DNA of 64,000 nucleotides from Planktothrix tepida PCC 9214 (GCF_900009145.1 NZ_LN889782.1:1111093-1175092); one strand, 5' to 3'; positions 18,469 to 28,665 are shown, numbered from the stretch's first letter. Program-made: numbers and translations. Notes: generated by a model from the letters alone, not told the origin.

Positions 18469-19935
18469 ATGTTAGAACAATCTCAAACCCCCTTATTAAC
18501 CGCCTTAAAAAATTGTGCTAATCAACCCGATACTCCCTTTTATGCTCCTGGACATAAACGAGGACAAGGAACTTCACCGTTATTAATAGAACTGTTAGGA
18601 ACCCAACTCTTTAAAGCGGATTTACCCGAATTACCCGAACTCGATAATTTATTTAATCCTGAAGGTGTCATAGCAGACGCTCAAGCTTTAGCTGCTGAAG
18701 CATTTGGTGCTGAACAAACATGGTTTTTAGCCAACGGTTCAACGGCGGGAATTATTGCAGCAATTTTAGCCATTTGTGGAACCGGAGATAAAATTTTAGT
18801 TCCTCGAAATGTACATCAATCTGTAATTTCTGGGTTGATTTTATCCGGTGCGATCGCAATTTTTATACAACCCGACTATAATCAAACTTGGGACTTAACC
18901 TATAGTATCACCCCGGAAATTATTGCTCAAACCCTACAACAACACCCCGACGCGAAAGCCGTCTTAATGGTGTATCCGACCTATCAAGGAATTTGTGGAA
19001 ATATTACCGAAATTGCTAAAATTACCCATCAATATCATATCCCCTTAATTGTCGATGAAGCACACGGTGCCCATTTTAATTTTCATCCTAATTTACCCCT
19101 ATCAGCCTTAAAAGCTGGAGCAGATTTAACCATACAATCAACCCATAAAGTTTTAGGTTCCCTCACCCAATCTTCCATGCTTCATGTTCAGGGAAATCTT
19201 ATTAACCGAGAACGATTATCCCAAACCTTACAATTCGTTCAATCGACCAGTCCCAATTATATTTTATTAGCCTCATTAGATGCGGCTCGTCAACAAATAG
19301 CAACCCAAGGCTATGATTTAATGAGTCAAACCCTATCTTTAGCTAAAATTGCCCGAACTGAAATTAATAATATTCCAGGTTTATCTAGTTTTGGAACACC
19401 TGACTTTCAACCTACATCAGGATGTGTTACCTTAGATTTAACTCGTTTAACCGTTAAGGTTTCAGACTTAGGAATCAGTGGTTATGAAGCCGATGAAATT
19501 CTCCGTCAACAATTCCACGTTACCGCAGAACTTCCCAGTCTTCATCACCTCACCTTTATTATCAGTTTAGGAAACACGAAAACCGATATTGAACAACTGA
19601 TTAACGCACTCAAAACCCTTTCTATTCAACACCCTCCCATCACCACCCCCGGTCAAAATTTCTTCCCTACACCCCATAACTTGCCCTCCATACCCCCTTG
19701 CTCTTGTCGAGAGGCTTTTTTTGCCCCAACAGAACAGCGTCCCCTAGCAGACTGTATTGGGCGCATCAGTGCAGAAATGATCTGTCCTTACCCACCGGGT
19801 ATCCCAGTATTAATGCCTGGTGAAATTGTGACCTCTGATGCACTAAAATTTTTGCAACAAGTGATAGCTTTGGGTGGGAAAATAACAGGATGTAGCGATC
19901 CGAACCTGCAACAGCTTAAAATTGTTAAAGGTTAA
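18469..19935 (+). CDS. Orn/Lys/Arg decarboxylase-type PLP enzyme
   Basis: 488 residues of the fold-type I lysine/arginine/ornithine decarboxylase family. YAPGHKRGQGTSPLL near the N-terminus, VDEAHGAHF and the PLP lysine in STHKVLGSLTQ are visible. The C-terminal domain has CPYPPGIPVLMPGE. The length matches the short cyanobacterial and Gram-positive SpeA-like form without the N-terminal wing domain. The amino acid substrate is uncertain. It is probably co-transcribed with the upstream methyltransferase. Confidence 0.88.
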   Translation: MLEQSQTPLLTALKNCANQPDTPFYAPGHKRGQGTSPLLIELLGTQLFKADLPELPELDNLFNPEGVIADAQALAAEAFGAEQTWFLANGSTAGIIAAILAICGTGDKILVPRNVHQSVISGLILSGAIAIFIQPDYNQTWDLTYSITPEIIAQTLQQHPDAKAVLMVYPTYQGICGNITEIAKITHQYHIPLIVDEAHGAHFNFHPNLPLSALKAGADLTIQSTHKVLGSLTQSSMLHVQGNLINRERLSQTLQFVQSTSPNYILLASLDAARQQIATQGYDLMSQTLSLAKIARTEINNIPGLSSFGTPDFQPTSGCVTLDLTRLTVKVSDLGISGYEADEILRQQFHVTAELPSLHHLTFIISLGNTKTDIEQLINALKTLSIQHPPITTPGQNFFPTPHNLPSIPPCSCREAFFAPTEQRPLADCIGRISAEMICPYPPGIPVLMPGEIVTSDALKFLQQVIALGGKITGCSDPNLQQLKIVKG

Positions 19936-20002
19936 ATCAATAATAGACATCGATTCAGTTATCCCTAAGCTGATCATTACAACTTTAAACCAAGCCCCAA
20001 AA

Positions 20003-20602
20003 ATGTCCAAACTTTGGCCCTATGTCACCCCTGGTATTCCTGATGATTTATTTGAACGGTTACCGGGTATTCCGTTGAGTAAGCGAGAAGTTCGGTTATT
20101 ATTAGTGTCTCTCATGCGACTACAACCCGACTCAATTGTCTGGGATATTGGGGCAGGTACTGGGACAATTCCGGTGGAAACGGGGTTATTATGTCCTCAT
20201 GGTCGAATTATTGCCATTGAACGGGATGAAGATGTGGCGAATTTAATTCGGCTGAATTGTGAACGGTTTGAAGTTAAAAATGTTGATGTTATTGAAGGGA
20301 ACGCCCCAGATTGTTTACAGGATATTTCCTATCTTCCCCATCGGGTTTGTTTGGAAGGAGGGCGACCCATTAAAGCGATTTTAAATGAAGTTTGGAAATA
20401 TCTACAACCTCACGGACGAATTGTGGCGACTGCATCAAATTTAGAAACTCTTTATGCTATTTCTGAAGGGTTTGCTGAATTACAAGTCCGTAATGTGGAA
20501 GTAGTTCAATCTGCCATGAATCGCTTAGAAAAAAGGGGAAATCATCAAACCTTTGAGGCTGTTAATCCCCTGTTTATTTTAAGTGGGGAAAAAATAGATT
20601 GA
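20003..20602 (+). CDS. cbiT: Cobalt-precorrin-6B C15-methyltransferase (decarboxylating)
   Basis: A 199-residue SAM methyltransferase of corrin biosynthesis (B12 or pseudo-B12). The nucleotide-binding loop is DIGAGTGTIPVETG, preceded by GIPLSKREVRLLLVSLMRL, which is typical of CbiT. The frame is open from a TTG at 19922 overlapping the previous gene, but the ATG at 20003 gives the usual N-terminus (MSKLWPYVTPGIPD). No other cobalamin gene is in the window. Confidence 0.88.
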   Translation: MSKLWPYVTPGIPDDLFERLPGIPLSKREVRLLLVSLMRLQPDSIVWDIGAGTGTIPVETGLLCPHGRIIAIERDEDVANLIRLNCERFEVKNVDVIEGNAPDCLQDISYLPHRVCLEGGRPIKAILNEVWKYLQPHGRIVATASNLETLYAISEGFAELQVRNVEVVQSAMNRLEKRGNHQTFEAVNPLFILSGEKID

Positions 20603-20699
20603 ATTCAAAATCTAAACCCCTATCGAGACGTATCATGGTACCTCTTTAGAATATCCTAACTCCTATACAGACGCACTATGGATCGTCTTTACTCACTTT

Positions 20700-20735
<36 letters not shown>

Positions 20736-20741
20736 AACACT

Positions 20742-21632
20742 ATGCCTTCTTTGTCTCGCATTATAAGTGGAATTATAGCAATTATTTTAGCTTTGGGAAT
20801 GCTCATTTTTGGAGGATGGTATTTTACCCTTGGTTTTAGTGTGATTGTCTATTTAGGTCAATTAGAATATTTTCAATTAGTCCGGGCTAAAGGAATAGAA
20901 CCTGCGGGGAAAACAACTTTAGTGGTAAGTCAAGCCTTATTGTTAACGGCGGCATTTTCTCCAACTTTAGTCGATGCGATGTTCGCCTTAGCCGGAACGC
21001 TCATTTGTTTTTATCTCTTATTTCAACCGAAATTATCAACAATTGCTGATATTAGTTCCTCAATTTTAGGTTTATTTTATGGAGGATATTTACCCAGCTA
21101 TTGGGTACGGTTAAGAGTTGGACTTGAACCCCATACATTATTAGAAAAAGCCTTTGCGAGTCCCATTACATTTAATGAACATTGGTTAGAGAATTTATCA
21201 TTTCCTAATTTATCCCAAGGATTAACTGCAACTTTATTAGCTTTTAGCTGTATTTGGGCGGCGGATATTGGAGCTTATATTTTTGGTAAGTGTTTTGGAC
21301 GGACTCGCCTATCGGATATTAGTCCGAAAAAAACCGTTGAAGGAGCAATTTTTGGGGTTTTAGGAAGTATTGTTGTAGCCATATTAGGATCTTGGTTGTT
21401 ACAATGGCCAGGGTTTCCCTGGGCAGGTTTAATCCTGGGATTATTAATCGGAATTGCCAGTTTATTAGGGGATTTAACCGAATCTTTAATGAAACGAGAT
21501 GCAGGCGTAAAAGATTCGGGTCAACTCATTCCCGGTCATGGCGGAATTTTAGACCGGGCTGATAGTTATGTCTTTACCGCCCCTTTAGTCTATTACTTTA
21601 TCACCTTATTTTTACCTTTATTATTAGCCTAA
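20742..21632 (+). CDS. cdsA: Phosphatidate cytidylyltransferase
   Basis: Makes CDP-diacylglycerol from phosphatidate and CTP in the membrane. 296 residues with about eight hydrophobic helices. The C-terminal CDS signature is seen from GDLTESLMKRDAGVKDSG to HGGILDRADSYVF, with its conserved Asp residues. Start ATG lies six bases after the STRR tract. It is an essential phospholipid gene and apparently monocistronic. Confidence 0.95.
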   Translation: MPSLSRIISGIIAIILALGMLIFGGWYFTLGFSVIVYLGQLEYFQLVRAKGIEPAGKTTLVVSQALLLTAAFSPTLVDAMFALAGTLICFYLLFQPKLSTIADISSSILGLFYGGYLPSYWVRLRVGLEPHTLLEKAFASPITFNEHWLENLSFPNLSQGLTATLLAFSCIWAADIGAYIFGKCFGRTRLSDISPKKTVEGAIFGVLGSIVVAILGSWLLQWPGFPWAGLILGLLIGIASLLGDLTESLMKRDAGVKDSGQLIPGHGGILDRADSYVFTAPLVYYFITLFLPLLLA

Positions 21633-21719
21633 ACATCTTCTGAAGACAAATTTACCAGTAACAGTAACGAGAATAAACTCACGAATAACTCAACACAAAC
21701 AACATCAATTATTAATAAT

Positions 21720-22919
21720 ATGGCTTCAGAATTCAAGGTGATTATTATCGGAGGTGGGATGGGGGGTTTAACTCTAGCCCATGCTTGTCTACATCAGGGG
21801 ATTTCCGTTGAACTCTATGATAAACGTGACCTCAAAGCCATGCTTTCAGGGCCAGGAGGAATTTTTATTCAACACAATGCTTTAAGAGTCTATAAACTCC
21901 TAAACTCAGGACAGCTTTCTCAGCGTTTTTACCAACAGGGAGGCAAAATCCTCAAAGGTGGATTTTTTAGTCAAACTGGAGACCCCCTTTATATCAACTC
22001 CCCTGAATTTATCCGCGAAGACGACTTAGGGGTATGTCTGCTGCGACCGGAACTTCAGCAAATTCTGTATGAAACCTTACCCCCCGAAATCGTACACCCA
22101 GGAGTCGCCTTTGAAAACTTTGAAGACATCGGAAACCAGGTGCGGGTTAGTTTTTCCGATGGTAGCACCGTTGAGGGGGATATCCTTGTGGGTGCTGATG
22201 GTCTTTACTCCAAGGTGCGGGCTAGACTTCAAGATCAGGAACGCTTAGAAGAGCCTGTTTATAGTGGTACTTGTTGCTGGAGAGGATACTTCAACACCTC
22301 TAGTTTATCCCTAGATTCCCGCTACAGTTGGGCAGAATTCTGGGGTCAGGGTCATCGGTTCGGCTATTTTGATGTCGGTGGGGGTCGGTTCGCCTTCTAT
22401 GCCTTTAACAACACCTCAGCCGGGGGAAATGACGATGCAGTCGGGGGTTCCTTAAAGGCGTTACGTTCCATTTTTCAAGACTATGCTGAACCCATACCTG
22501 CCATTATTGACGCATTAGACCCGGAGAAGATTTACCGAGATGATATTGTAGACCGAGCCCCCTTGGGAAGCCAATGGGGTCAAGGACGAGTTACTTTAAT
22601 TGGAGATGCGGCACACCCCGTTTTACCGACGTTAGGTCAAGGGGGTTGCATGGCGGTGGAAGATGGGTTTGAATTGGCGAAACAACTGTCTGTTCATACC
22701 GGAAGTGCAGATAATGTTTCTGAACTGTTACGAGAATTTGAAGCCCATCGCAGTCAACGAGTCACTCGCGTTTTCAACACCTCCCGACAAATTGCTACAT
22801 TAGCACAAGCAGATACGGCTATTGGATGTTGGTTGCGAAATTGGATTTACAAACTGACTCCAACTCGGTTGGCGGACTTGCAGTTTAAATGGTTGTTTGA
22901 TTACCAACCTAAACCATGA
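21720..22919 (+). CDS. FAD-dependent monooxygenase (PHBH/UbiH-like)
   Basis: 399 residues. The FAD-binding GxGxxG is IGGGMGGLTLAHACL near the N-terminus, the middle DG motif is LVGADGLYSKVRA, and the second flavin motif is LIGDAAHPVLPTLGQGG. This is the aromatic-ring hydroxylase/zeaxanthin-epoxidase-like group A flavoprotein architecture. The substrate is unknown. Its stop overlaps the start of the following DNA methyltransferase (ATGA), indicating translational coupling. Confidence 0.87.
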   Translation: MASEFKVIIIGGGMGGLTLAHACLHQGISVELYDKRDLKAMLSGPGGIFIQHNALRVYKLLNSGQLSQRFYQQGGKILKGGFFSQTGDPLYINSPEFIREDDLGVCLLRPELQQILYETLPPEIVHPGVAFENFEDIGNQVRVSFSDGSTVEGDILVGADGLYSKVRARLQDQERLEEPVYSGTCCWRGYFNTSSLSLDSRYSWAEFWGQGHRFGYFDVGGGRFAFYAFNNTSAGGNDDAVGGSLKALRSIFQDYAEPIPAIIDALDPEKIYRDDIVDRAPLGSQWGQGRVTLIGDAAHPVLPTLGQGGCMAVEDGFELAKQLSVHTGSADNVSELLREFEAHRSQRVTRVFNTSRQIATLAQADTAIGCWLRNWIYKLTPTRLADLQFKWLFDYQPKP

Positions 22920-23866
22920 GTCTAAAATTAACTCAATTCAGAGTCATTGATTTATTCTGTGGATGTGGGGGATTATCCCTGGGATTACAAAACGCTGGCT
23001 TTAATATTGTTGCCGGATTTGATAACTGGAAATTGGCTCTTGATATCTATCAAAAAAATTTTAAACATCCCAGTTTTTTAATGGATTTAGGCAACTTACA
23101 GGGCGATTTCTCAAATTTTAAAATGTTTAAGGCCGATATTATTGTTGGGGGCCCTCCCTGTCAAGACTTTTCCAGCGCCGGAAAACGAGATGAAAGTTTA
23201 GGGCGAGGAGATTTAACCTTAGTTTTTGCTGAAATTGTAGCTACCATTCAGCCTCAGTTTTTTATCATGGAAAATGTGGCTCGATTTATTAAAACTCAGA
23301 AATATAAACAAGCAAAAACTCTTTTAAGATCGGCTAATTATGGGTTAAGTGAAATCATCTTAGATGCAAGTTTATGCGGAGTTCCTCAAATTAGGAAACG
23401 TTTTTTTTGGATAGGAGAATTTCAAGGAAAAGATGACCAATTCAAACAAAGTTTAGAAGCCAATTTATCTTCAAAATCATTAACAATCCGAGACTATTTT
23501 AACCAAATTAGTAAACCCTTAGATATTGAGCATTATTATCGACACCCCAGAAGTTATCAACGACGTGGAATTTTTAGCATTGATGAACCTAGTCCTACTA
23601 TTAGAAGTGTGAATAGACCTATTCCTAAAACCTATCAACCTCACCCCGGAGACTCCGCTTTAATTTCCCCGGAAGTTCGTCCCTTAACTACCCTCGAAAG
23701 AAGTTATATACAAACTTTTCCAGAGACTTTTATTTTCACCGGAAGTAAAACCCACCTCGAACAAATCATCGCCAATGCTGTCCCTGTAAAATTAGCCGAA
23801 TATGTCGGTCGCTGCTTAATTCACGATTGTGTTTCTACTGAAGGTATAAAATGTGTCAATTATTAA
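22916..23866 (+). CDS. DNA cytosine-5 methyltransferase (second solitary enzyme)
   Basis: 316 residues. Motif I is DLFCGCGGLSLGLQNAGF, motif IV GGPPCQDFS has catalytic Cys82, motif VI is ENV at 119-121, and QIRKRFFWIG is motif VIII. The C-terminal TLERSYIQTFPETFIFTG and IANAVPVKLA complete the enzyme. There is no restriction partner beside it. It differs strongly from the methyltransferase at 17.4 kb, so the two presumably recognise different sites. It overlaps the preceding flavoprotein gene by 4 bp. Confidence 0.93.
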   Translation: MSLKLTQFRVIDLFCGCGGLSLGLQNAGFNIVAGFDNWKLALDIYQKNFKHPSFLMDLGNLQGDFSNFKMFKADIIVGGPPCQDFSSAGKRDESLGRGDLTLVFAEIVATIQPQFFIMENVARFIKTQKYKQAKTLLRSANYGLSEIILDASLCGVPQIRKRFFWIGEFQGKDDQFKQSLEANLSSKSLTIRDYFNQISKPLDIEHYYRHPRSYQRRGIFSIDEPSPTIRSVNRPIPKTYQPHPGDSALISPEVRPLTTLERSYIQTFPETFIFTGSKTHLEQIIANAVPVKLAEYVGRCLIHDCVSTEGIKCVNY

Positions 23867-23961
23867 CGCAGAAAAACGATTTGATCTTGATAGGTCAATG
23901 ATATATAATAACTTAAACATTTTAACTAACCACGAGTAAAAATTCCCACTCCAGTGTATCT

Positions 23962-25752
23962 ATGTTAAAAACACTAAGACTTCAGAAGCGTCACTTTTCT
24001 CAACTGATTGTAGCACTTGGAATTTCTCTGTTCGCTTTAATATCGACTTGGGGCATTCCAGTAACCTTCGCTCAAGATGCTTTACCGAGTGCCATTAACC
24101 CTGTAACCTCTGTCATTCAGGTCGGAAATCTAATTTCAGCACCTGTTATTGTTGACGGTTACGAGTTATTTCGAGTGGCTATGAAAATTCCCATAGAGGC
24201 GGATAAAAAACAAAACAATCCCTCTATTATCCAAAGAGCCAAGCTCATTGAAAATGAAATTCATGGAATTTTAGATAATCGATTGTATGGAGGCAATTTT
24301 GCTAAAGGCTTTAATCCTGATACTCTCACCATAACTGTTAAAACAGATAATCAAGGGAATAGCCAGATTTTAGTATCTGATCAGGATCAACTTCAAGAAA
24401 GAGTCATTTTCACGGTGACTCCTCAAGATGCAGAATATAATGGTTATTCTGTTCAAGTTTGGTCTGATAAACTAGCAACAATCATTAAAAAAGCTTTAAT
24501 GCGAGGTTATGAACACCGCCAGCCCGCTTATTTATATCAAGCGAGTTTATGGTCATTGGGTTTAATTTTAGTTTCATCCTTATTGAGTTTTGCGGTTTAT
24601 TTGCTCCAGAAAAACTTATCCAAAAAGACACAAAATCTAAATGATAAAAAGCAGGAATTAACTTTAGAACAAAATCAGATCACGAATAATCTGACTGATT
24701 CTGATGATTCAGCATCAATTTCTGAAATCACTACTAAGCTACAACAGTGGCACACAAGATACAATACCAATCAATTTAAGAAATTGGTTTTAAAACTCAT
24801 TCAACTTTTAATTTGGGCATTTACTATTTGGAAAATTGCTAGATTATTCCCTCAAACTCGATTTTTTGCCCATTGGATGAGTCGAGATCCTTTGTCTATT
24901 TTAATTATTGTAATTCTTGTGGGGATAGCGATCCGAATCAGTACCCTTTTGATTGACTATCTCTTAAAGTCCTTCCAAGATGAACATAGAAACTTTAATC
25001 TGAGTTCCACTGCCTCTCAGCGTCAAGAACTCCGTTTTTCTACTTATAGTGTTGTTTTAAAAGGCGTTAGTAAAGCCATCTGGATTTCCATAGGTTTTAT
25101 TGTTGCTTTAGACTCCCTTGAAATCCCAGTTGCTCCTGTCGTTGCTGGTTTAGGAATTATAGGTTTAGCCTTATCCTTTGGGTCTCAAAATTTGATTCGA
25201 GATGTCTTAAATGGAATTTTCACTCTCTTGGAAGATCAGTATGCCGTCGGAGATTATATTACGGTTGGTGAAACATCCGGCTATGTAGAATATATGAACT
25301 TACGCATTACTCAAATTCGCGGGAAAGAAGGACGTTTAACCACTCTTCCTAACGGAAGTATTAGTATTGTTCACAATCAAACTAAAGACTGGTCAAGAAT
25401 TGATTTTAAAACAACAATTACATACCAAACCGACATTGATTTTGCCTTGGATATCATGAAAAAAGTGATTGAAGAAATGGCAAACGAACCCGACTGGCAA
25501 AATTCAATTCTGACTCCGGTTCTTTTGACAGGGGTAAGTGATTTAGCAGATGCAGGTGTTGAACTGGAAATGCGAATTAAAACCCGTCCGGGAACGCAAT
25601 GGACAATTGCTCGTGAATTTCGTCGTCGCTTAAAATTGGCTTTTGAGCAACAAGGAATTGAATTTGGACGGCATGAACAAGCTGTATTCTTACCCGAAGT
25701 TGCTCAGTGGTTAAATCAACAATCTGTTAATAACGGGTACACTGATGAATAA
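23962..25752 (+). CDS. MscS-family mechanosensitive channel
   Basis: 596 residues. It has a signal-anchor-like N-terminus, a periplasmic domain of about 150 residues, then membrane helices near residues 190-215, 270-290 and 310-335. The conserved pore-lining helix and beta domain follow (VAPVVAGLGIIGLALSFGSQ to EDQYAVGDYITVG), with the cytoplasmic vestibule after that. The extra N-terminal domain and charged linker make it larger than E. coli MscS, as is common in cyanobacteria. It should gate on membrane tension during osmotic downshock. Confidence 0.9.
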   Translation: MLKTLRLQKRHFSQLIVALGISLFALISTWGIPVTFAQDALPSAINPVTSVIQVGNLISAPVIVDGYELFRVAMKIPIEADKKQNNPSIIQRAKLIENEIHGILDNRLYGGNFAKGFNPDTLTITVKTDNQGNSQILVSDQDQLQERVIFTVTPQDAEYNGYSVQVWSDKLATIIKKALMRGYEHRQPAYLYQASLWSLGLILVSSLLSFAVYLLQKNLSKKTQNLNDKKQELTLEQNQITNNLTDSDDSASISEITTKLQQWHTRYNTNQFKKLVLKLIQLLIWAFTIWKIARLFPQTRFFAHWMSRDPLSILIIVILVGIAIRISTLLIDYLLKSFQDEHRNFNLSSTASQRQELRFSTYSVVLKGVSKAIWISIGFIVALDSLEIPVAPVVAGLGIIGLALSFGSQNLIRDVLNGIFTLLEDQYAVGDYITVGETSGYVEYMNLRITQIRGKEGRLTTLPNGSISIVHNQTKDWSRIDFKTTITYQTDIDFALDIMKKVIEEMANEPDWQNSILTPVLLTGVSDLADAGVELEMRIKTRPGTQWTIAREFRRRLKLAFEQQGIEFGRHEQAVFLPEVAQWLNQQSVNNGYTDE

Positions 25753-25813
25753 ACCGGGTTTCTGAATCAAAAATTCTGATTTGATTCTATCCCTAACATC
25801 AGAAACTCGGTTT
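25751..25813. terminator. Bidirectional terminator between the MscS gene and alr
   Basis: AAACCGGGTTTCTGA (25751-25765) and TCAGAAACTCGGTTT (25799-25813) form a long stem with one mismatch between two convergent genes. The left arm is identical to a sequence at 54740-54754, so it is also a dispersed repeat. Confidence 0.6.
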
Positions 25814-25825
25814 ATTAGGTGATTA

Positions 25826-27046
25826 TTATTTTATATTAACTCGAGGAAGCCGATGTTTAAAACCACAGAGAATTTCCCAAGAAATGGTTCCTAATATATT
25901 AGCCCAATCGTCAGCCGAAATCGAATAATCTCCATCTTGACCTAATAATGTGACCACTTCTCCCACTTGTAAATCAGGAATATCACTGACATCTAACATG
26001 ATTTGATCCATTGTAATTGTTCCAATTTGAGTCACCCATTGACCCCGAATTAATACTTTGATCTTATTAGATAGATTTCGAGGAATTCCATCGGCATAAC
26101 CGATTCCAACAACAGCAATACGAGTTTGTTTTTTCGCAATAAATTGATAGCCATAACTGACTCCTGTGCCAGCTTCAATGGTTTTAACTTGTGTTACCCG
26201 TGCTTTAATTTGCATCGCGGGTTTTAAAGTAACAGCCGATTCTAAATGAGGAGCCGGATAAAGACCATAAAGACTTAATCCAATGCGTACCATATCATAA
26301 TGTAAATTAGCATCTGCTAAGGTCGCGGCGGAATTAGCAATATGTAATACCGGAAATTTCAAATGAGTATCAGATTGCCAATGGTCTCGAATTTCATTAA
26401 CAACATTTTCAAAACGATAATGTTGTTGTCGCATTATGGTTGGGTCAGGGCTATCTGCTGTGGCAAAATGGGAATAAATTCCGGCTAATTCTAAATTCGG
26501 TAATCGTTGGACTAATTGAAAAAATTCTAACCCTTGTTGCCAAGGAGTTCCTAACCGCGACATTCCCGTATCAATCTTAATTTGAACCCCTAAAGATTGA
26601 TTTAATGAACTCAAGGTTTCTGAGAATAATAAAGCCTGTTGGGGGGTGCATAATGTGGGTTGTAGTTGCCAATGGGCGATGGCCTGTACTTCTCCAGCAG
26701 TATGTATCGCCCCCAACACTAAAATCGGTTTCTTAATTCCGGCTTCTCGTAATTCTATCCCCTCTGGAAGGGTCGCCACGGCTAACCATTCCGCGCCTGC
26801 CTGACAAACCGTTTTCGCCACTGAAACTGCCCCATGTCCATAGGCATCCGCTTTCACAACGGCCATTAAATGGGTTTGGGGAGATAATAACCGTTTAATT
26901 TGGCGAACATTTTCCCCCAGTGCCTCTAAATCTACTTCAACCCACGCCCGTTGACGAATTCCAACCTCTATCTCGGAATTGTGCAACGATGAATCGAGGG
27001 ATTGATTCGTTGTGTTTGCAATCGAAATCGATTTTCCGCTCACCAT
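25826..27046 (-). CDS. alr: Alanine racemase
   Basis: 406 residues. It makes D-alanine for peptidoglycan. The PLP lysine lies in MAVVKADAYGHGAV and the catalytic tyrosine in GVSYGYQFIAKK. The barrel domain is followed by the C-terminal beta domain (MDQIMLDVSD). About 30 residues precede the usual Alr start (RAWVEVDLEALGENV). They are polar and may be an extension or a start chosen too far upstream. Confidence 0.96.
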   Translation of the reverse strand: MVSGKSISIANTTNQSLDSSLHNSEIEVGIRQRAWVEVDLEALGENVRQIKRLLSPQTHLMAVVKADAYGHGAVSVAKTVCQAGAEWLAVATLPEGIELREAGIKKPILVLGAIHTAGEVQAIAHWQLQPTLCTPQQALLFSETLSSLNQSLGVQIKIDTGMSRLGTPWQQGLEFFQLVQRLPNLELAGIYSHFATADSPDPTIMRQQHYRFENVVNEIRDHWQSDTHLKFPVLHIANSAATLADANLHYDMVRIGLSLYGLYPAPHLESAVTLKPAMQIKARVTQVKTIEAGTGVSYGYQFIAKKQTRIAVVGIGYADGIPRNLSNKIKVLIRGQWVTQIGTITMDQIMLDVSDIPDLQVGEVVTLLGQDGDYSISADDWANILGTISWEILCGFKHRLPRVNIK

Positions 27047-27379
27047 ATTTTAATTCACTCCTCAACCCAGAATTAGAATTGACAATTCCTAATCAATAGA
27101 ATTGTCCTATCAGTTATTTACAGCTTTCTACTCTATTGTCAACCTTCCGCAATCTGTTGTTATAGCAGGGAACAGGCAACCGGGAATAGGGAACAGCAAG
27201 AAAAAGACAGATACAAGTCTAGGTTTGAACATCAATCTTGCTCATTCACCGGGCTGGAGACTTCTCAGTCATCAAACAAGTAACAGTTTATGAATTGACT
27301 TCGCCGTATTTTGCCGTTTAACCCCTGAAGACGTTAAGCTGTGTTAATATCGGTCAAATCTTATTGCAGAATCCAGACA
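27047..27379. other. Intergenic region between alr and the HNH gene
   Basis: 333 bp with divergent promoters expected for the two flanking genes. It contains GCAGGGAACAGGCAACCGGG (27165-27184), part of a dispersed GGGAAC-rich repeat also seen near 41063. A 63-codon open frame here has no recognisable protein character. I see no RNA gene. Confidence 0.5.
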
Positions 27380-27877
27380 ATGGGTAATGTGTTAGTTTTG
27401 AATGCCTCCTATGAGCCACTCAATATCACGACTTGGCGACGGGCGGTTATTTTGTTGCTCAAAGAAAAAGCCGAACAGGTTGAGCATAATGGAAAATTTA
27501 TTTTTCCCGATTTTCCATTTCCAACCGTGATCAGACTTCGCCATTATGTTCGGGTTCCTTATAAAGATATTCCACTAACCCGAAGAAATATATTGCACCG
27601 GGATAGTCATTCCTGTCAATACTGTGGATATACCGGAGATGATTTAACCCTAGATCATGTGATTCCGCGTTCTCGTGGTGGAGGAGATTCTTGGGAAAAT
27701 CTGGTGTCTGCTTGTGTTCAGTGTAATGTCAGGAAGGGCAGTCGCACACCAAAAGAGGCTGGGATGACCTTGCGGATACCCCCGCGAAAACCCTACAGCA
27801 GCCTTTATTTTGAAGTGACGAAGCACGTCAAAAGTGGCATGAACAAAGAGTGGCAAAAATATATAATTGGTCTTTAA
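27380..27877 (+). CDS. HNH endonuclease family protein
   Basis: 165 residues from the ATG at 27380. The N-terminal [20 protein letters not shown] and the HNH core [20 protein letters not shown], with a second zinc CxxC pair (CVQC), match the widespread cyanobacterial HNH family. Such genes are conserved and chromosomal in cyanobacteria. No mobile context is seen here. Its role is unknown, and a nuclease function is inferred from the fold. A strong terminator follows. Confidence 0.88.
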   Translation: MGNVLVLNASYEPLNITTWRRAVILLLKEKAEQVEHNGKFIFPDFPFPTVIRLRHYVRVPYKDIPLTRRNILHRDSHSCQYCGYTGDDLTLDHVIPRSRGGGDSWENLVSACVQCNVRKGSRTPKEAGMTLRIPPRKPYSSLYFEVTKHVKSGMNKEWQKYIIGL

Positions 27878-27878
27878 G

Positions 27879-27909
27879 CCCCTGTCTATATCAAGTACAG
27901 GGGTTTTTT
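27879..27909 (+). terminator. Rho-independent terminator after the HNH gene
   Basis: CCCCTGT (27879-27885) pairs perfectly with ACAGGGG (27897-27903), followed by six T residues. The stem begins one base after the stop codon. Confidence 0.9.
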
Positions 27910-27952
27910 GTTAGTCGGGTTGCGGGTGTTGCTTGGTTCTTGATTTTTTAAG

Positions 27953-28018
27953 AATTACGAATTAAGAATTAAGAATTAAAAATTGTAATTCGTAATTTGT
28001 AATTTGTAATTCGTAATT
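27953..28018. repeat. AT-rich heptamer tract ending in a 12-bp inverted repeat
   Basis: AATTACGAATTA (27953-27964) and TAATTCGTAATT (28007-28018) are perfect inverted copies enclosing tandem AATTAAG-like and AATTTGT-like heptamers. The whole tract can fold into a long AT hairpin before sixA. Confidence 0.7.
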
Positions 28019-28048
28019 AAATGTTCATTCTCAATTGAAAAAAATTTT

Positions 28049-28546
28049 ATGACGGATTTATATTTAATTCGGCACGGAATTGCAGCAGAACACGGAACCT
28101 ATCAAAATGATGACGAACGCCCATTAACCCAAGAAGGCGATCGCAAAACTCGAAAAGTTGCCAGTCGCCTTAAAGAGTTAGAATTAGAATTTGATATAAT
28201 CTTGACCAGTCCTCTGATTCGCGCTCGCCAAACCGCAGAAATTCTCAAAGCCGCAGGATTATCACAGCAGTTAGAAGAATGTGCTGCTTTAGCTCCCGGT
28301 GGTAATCTTCACGATTGGGTAAGTTGGTACAACAATTGGAAAACAACATCCGCTAAGGCATTCGCTTTAGTCGGACATCAACCGGATTTAGGTCATTGGG
28401 CAGAATTATTGCTCTGGGGGAATTTTCAAGAATCCTTAATAGTCAAAAAAGCAGGAGTCATCGGGATTACACTCCCCTCAACAGGTTCTCCCATCGGTCA
28501 GAGTCAACTTTTCTGGCTGACTTCCCCTAAATTTTTGCTGAGTTAA
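28049..28546 (+). CDS. sixA: Phosphohistidine phosphatase SixA
   Basis: 165 residues of the histidine phosphatase superfamily. The catalytic RHG motif is in LYLIRHGIAAEHG, and a second His is in FALVGHQPDLGHWAE. SixA removes phosphate from phosphohistidine in phosphorelay or PTS proteins. The substrate in cyanobacteria is not known. Start ATG is at 28049. Confidence 0.9.
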   Translation: MTDLYLIRHGIAAEHGTYQNDDERPLTQEGDRKTRKVASRLKELELEFDIILTSPLIRARQTAEILKAAGLSQQLEECAALAPGGNLHDWVSWYNNWKTTSAKAFALVGHQPDLGHWAELLLWGNFQESLIVKKAGVIGITLPSTGSPIGQSQLFWLTSPKFLLS

Positions 28547-28665
28547 GCCGTTCACCCCTTCTCCAAAGCCACTAGAAAGTTAATAAAATCCTGTCAAAAC
28601 GAGAACACTATCAAGCACTCTGATAATGTACCTTGAGAAAGATCCACATACATACATAAACTTTT

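Noticed and set aside
27102-27293. 63-codon ORF between alr and the HNH gene
   Set aside because: Low-complexity content covering a GGGAAC-type dispersed repeat, no RBS, no known motif.
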